Source of the DNA: Leptotrichia sp. oral taxon 498
GTDB lineage: Bacteria; Fusobacteriota; Fusobacteriia; Fusobacteriales; Leptotrichiaceae
Assembly: GCF_002240055.1 (NCBI RefSeq)
Contig: NZ_CP016753.1
Coordinates: forward strand, 2,088,182-2,152,181
Direction of reading: 5' to 3'
Length of the DNA stretch: 64,000 nt
Shown here: piece by piece, positions 62,585 through 64,000 of the stretch
Layout of the letters: each line of letters opens with the position of its first letter
Position numbering within the stretch: position 1 is the stretch's first letter
Notes under the pieces: generated by a model
The model's database searches: none
Told to the model about the DNA's origin: nothing
Seen by the model: the letters and a program-made list of their open reading frames with translations, nothing else
Translations under genes and position numbers: made by a program

Positions 62585-63769
62585 CTATTTCCCATTCTTC
62601 CTATCATTTATAACTTTATCCACATCTTTAACATACTCATAATCATCTTTTCCCAATTTAGCATCTTTTCCAATCGGAACATACCATAAGAATTTTGAAA
62701 AATAGTCTTTCAATTTTTTGTCCGAAAAATCATAACCTGCCATCGCATAAGGATAATTTCTCATTATTTTCAATTCCTCATCTGAAATATCTTTTATTTC
62801 ATCTTTATCTAAATATTTTATCGAATAGGCATTATCTGTCAAATCATCCTTAAATTTAAAACCTTTTACTGTTTTATCAGGAAAGACATAATTAACTCTC
62901 AAACCTTTTATTTCTCTCAATTCAAATTCTTCTTCAGGCTTAAAATTATTTGTTTTAAAATATAAATAACCTTTTTTCAATTTGGCATAAAGAACTTTGT
63001 ATGGCTCATTTGTTTCATAATTTTCTTTGTAAGCATAATCAACATTTCCTTCTCCAGCCAATTGCCATTTTATCTCTTTTCCATCTTTTGTCTTTACCAC
63101 AGGCATTGCAATAAGAGCATCTCCTGGCTCAACAATCACTTCAAAATTATCCACCTTCTGATTTTTCCATTTTGAAATAGTCGACCAGACATAGTTAAAA
63201 TCAACAATTCCAACACCGCTACTTCCATCATAACGATAGCTGTGCTCAACTATATTTTCTCCTTTTTTAAAATTAGCCTTAAAGTAGTAAACATAGCTCT
63301 TTTTGTAATATTCATATTCTTTTCGTGCCTTATCTTCATCATATTCCTTATAATATTTTTTAACTTCTTCCAGCTGCTTTACATCTTTTGGGGCAAAATC
63401 AGTCAATCTATACGCTTTTGTACTCACATTTTGTCCATTGACAGAAGTCTTAAAATCCTTGAAATGATCTCTTTCATCCCATTCTTCATTCCCGCCTTCA
63501 GGCGTAATAAATCCAATATATTTCTCCCCAGCTTCAGGACTATCGAACACAAATCTAACAGTTACCACCATTTCATTGTCTATCGTCCCATACTCCGACT
63601 TAAATTTTTCCAATTTAAAACGAAGCCTCTCACTCTTTATCGAAACATTCGACACATTCATCGGCACAATATGCCCACCTTCCGACCCAAATTCCCAGTC
63701 ATTCGCCAACAAATTTACACCAAAAATCATAACTAGAGCAAATAATAGCAGTATTCTGATTTTTTTCAT
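62585..63769 (-). CDS. DUF4424-like exported protein
   Basis: From the ATG at 63769 (MKKIRILLLFALVMIFGVNLLA) the protein has 394 residues with a clear signal peptide cut near residue 22. The mature N-terminus (NDWEFGSEGGHIVPMNVSNVSIKSERL) resembles the DUF4424 family of periplasmic proteins with beta-rich folds. The rest alternates charged and aromatic strands (EPGDALIAMPVVKTKDGKEIKW), without enzyme motifs or cysteines. A TTG three codons earlier is also possible. Function unknown. A periplasmic or surface role is inferred. Confidence 0.72.
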   Translation of the reverse strand: MKKIRILLLFALVMIFGVNLLANDWEFGSEGGHIVPMNVSNVSIKSERLRFKLEKFKSEYGTIDNEMVVTVRFVFDSPEAGEKYIGFITPEGGNEEWDERDHFKDFKTSVNGQNVSTKAYRLTDFAPKDVKQLEEVKKYYKEYDEDKARKEYEYYKKSYVYYFKANFKKGENIVEHSYRYDGSSGVGIVDFNYVWSTISKWKNQKVDNFEVIVEPGDALIAMPVVKTKDGKEIKWQLAGEGNVDYAYKENYETNEPYKVLYAKLKKGYLYFKTNNFKPEEEFELREIKGLRVNYVFPDKTVKGFKFKDDLTDNAYSIKYLDKDEIKDISDEELKIMRNYPYAMAGYDFSDKKLKDYFSKFLWYVPIGKDAKLGKDDYEYVKDVDKVINDRKNGK

Positions 63770-63862
63770 GACTACCAACTCACTTTCTTTTATTTTTTAT
63801 ATTTCATTAAAATTATACCTTATTTTTAATTTTTCTTCAATATATTTTAATTCTATTTTTTA

Positions 63863-64000
63863 TTATTTCAAAACCTTACAATACTCATATTTATGATTTT
63901 TATCCTCAGCCCGTGAACTATGCTCGTTCACCACCTTAAATGTATTTGGATCCGCATCATTCAATACATCTTCATTACAATATACATAATCATTATTCTT
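63863..64000 (-). CDS. Partial DKNYY-repeat protein, C-terminal end
   Basis: Forty-five codons before the stop at 63863-63865 are visible; the gene continues past the right edge. The residues NNDYVYCNEDVLNDADPNTFKV followed by EDKNHKYEYCKVL match the DKNYY repeat (DKN-x-VY...G-x-DP-x-TF-x-V), found in tandem in secreted or surface proteins of Fusobacteria and Bacteroidetes. It lies upstream of the DUF4424-like gene with a gap of 93 bp, so the two may be cotranscribed. Confidence 0.65.
   Translation of the reverse strand, partial: KNNDYVYCNEDVLNDADPNTFKVVNEHSSRAEDKNHKYEYCKVLK

Overview
The window is AT-rich (protein-coding genes dominated by AAA/GAA/ATT codons). It looks like a chromosomal segment of a fusobacterium, most likely Leptotrichia or a close relative. 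The reasons are the 2,103-residue autotransporter with the N-terminal membrane/coiled-coil segment typical of Leptotrichia adhesins, a Gram-negative type secretome in a very low-GC genome, and a housekeeping gene order (rpmG-tRNA-Trp-secE-nusG-rplK-rplA; a fab cluster running into rnc-coaD-radA-disA). The genus is an inference from family resemblance, not from an rRNA or database comparison.

Layout. 1-5.3 kb (minus): an accessory operon with a dynamin/YcjF-like P-loop GTPase, a second DUF697-like protein cut by the window edge, a Gly/Ala-rich membrane-inserting protein, a multi-pass membrane protein, a PPP-type metallophosphoesterase and a permuted papain-like protein. 5.5-7.5 kb (plus): an EF-G paralogue. 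7.7-9.5 kb (minus): a small hypothetical and an M18 aminopeptidase. 9.6-18.4 kb (minus): fabH, a small membrane protein, fabD, acpP, fabF, rnc, coaD, radA, disA and yqhQ-like, linking fatty-acid synthesis, RNA processing, CoA synthesis, DNA repair and c-di-AMP signalling. 18.6-21.0 kb: pyrimidine-nucleoside phosphorylase and a BMP-family nucleoside-binding lipoprotein. 21.2-23.8 kb: the rpmG-trnW-secE-nusG-rplK-rplA locus with a consensus promoter and two look-alike L1 operator sites. 23.8-30.2 kb: an addB-addA pair (RecBCD-type recombination nuclease), divergent from a Zn/Cd/Pb P-type ATPase (30.4-32.5 kb). 32.6-41.5 kb: valS, SNF2/SWIM helicase, rimI-like, lepB and rplS. 41.6-47.0 kb: ttcA-like, TPR protein, homoserine dehydrogenase, two small exported proteins on the plus strand (one needing a -1 frameshift) and a lone cbiB. 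47.1-56.5 kb: a giant autotransporter divergent from clpB, which has a CIRCE operator. 56.7-58.7 kb: a Gfo/Idh/MocA oxidoreductase and sfsA. 58.8-62.2 kb: three tandem TPR paralogues. 62.2-64 kb: a tnpB-less IS200/IS605-like remnant carrying what looks like a complete small-RNA gene, then a DUF4424-like exported protein and the end of a DKNYY-repeat protein.

The most interesting items are regulatory or RNA-based: (i) an orphan omega-RNA-like gene with its own promoter and terminator, flanked by two matching IS605-type hairpins and with no tnpB in the window; (ii) a perfect 10-bp hairpin between the Shine-Dalgarno sequence and the ATG of homoserine dehydrogenase, which would restore a 9-nt spacing when folded; (iii) an A AAA AAG slippery heptamer exactly where a secreted Lys-rich protein must shift to -1; (iv) a terminator-like hairpin inside the autotransporter leader; and (v) the uncharacterised GTPase/membrane-protein operon at the left edge.
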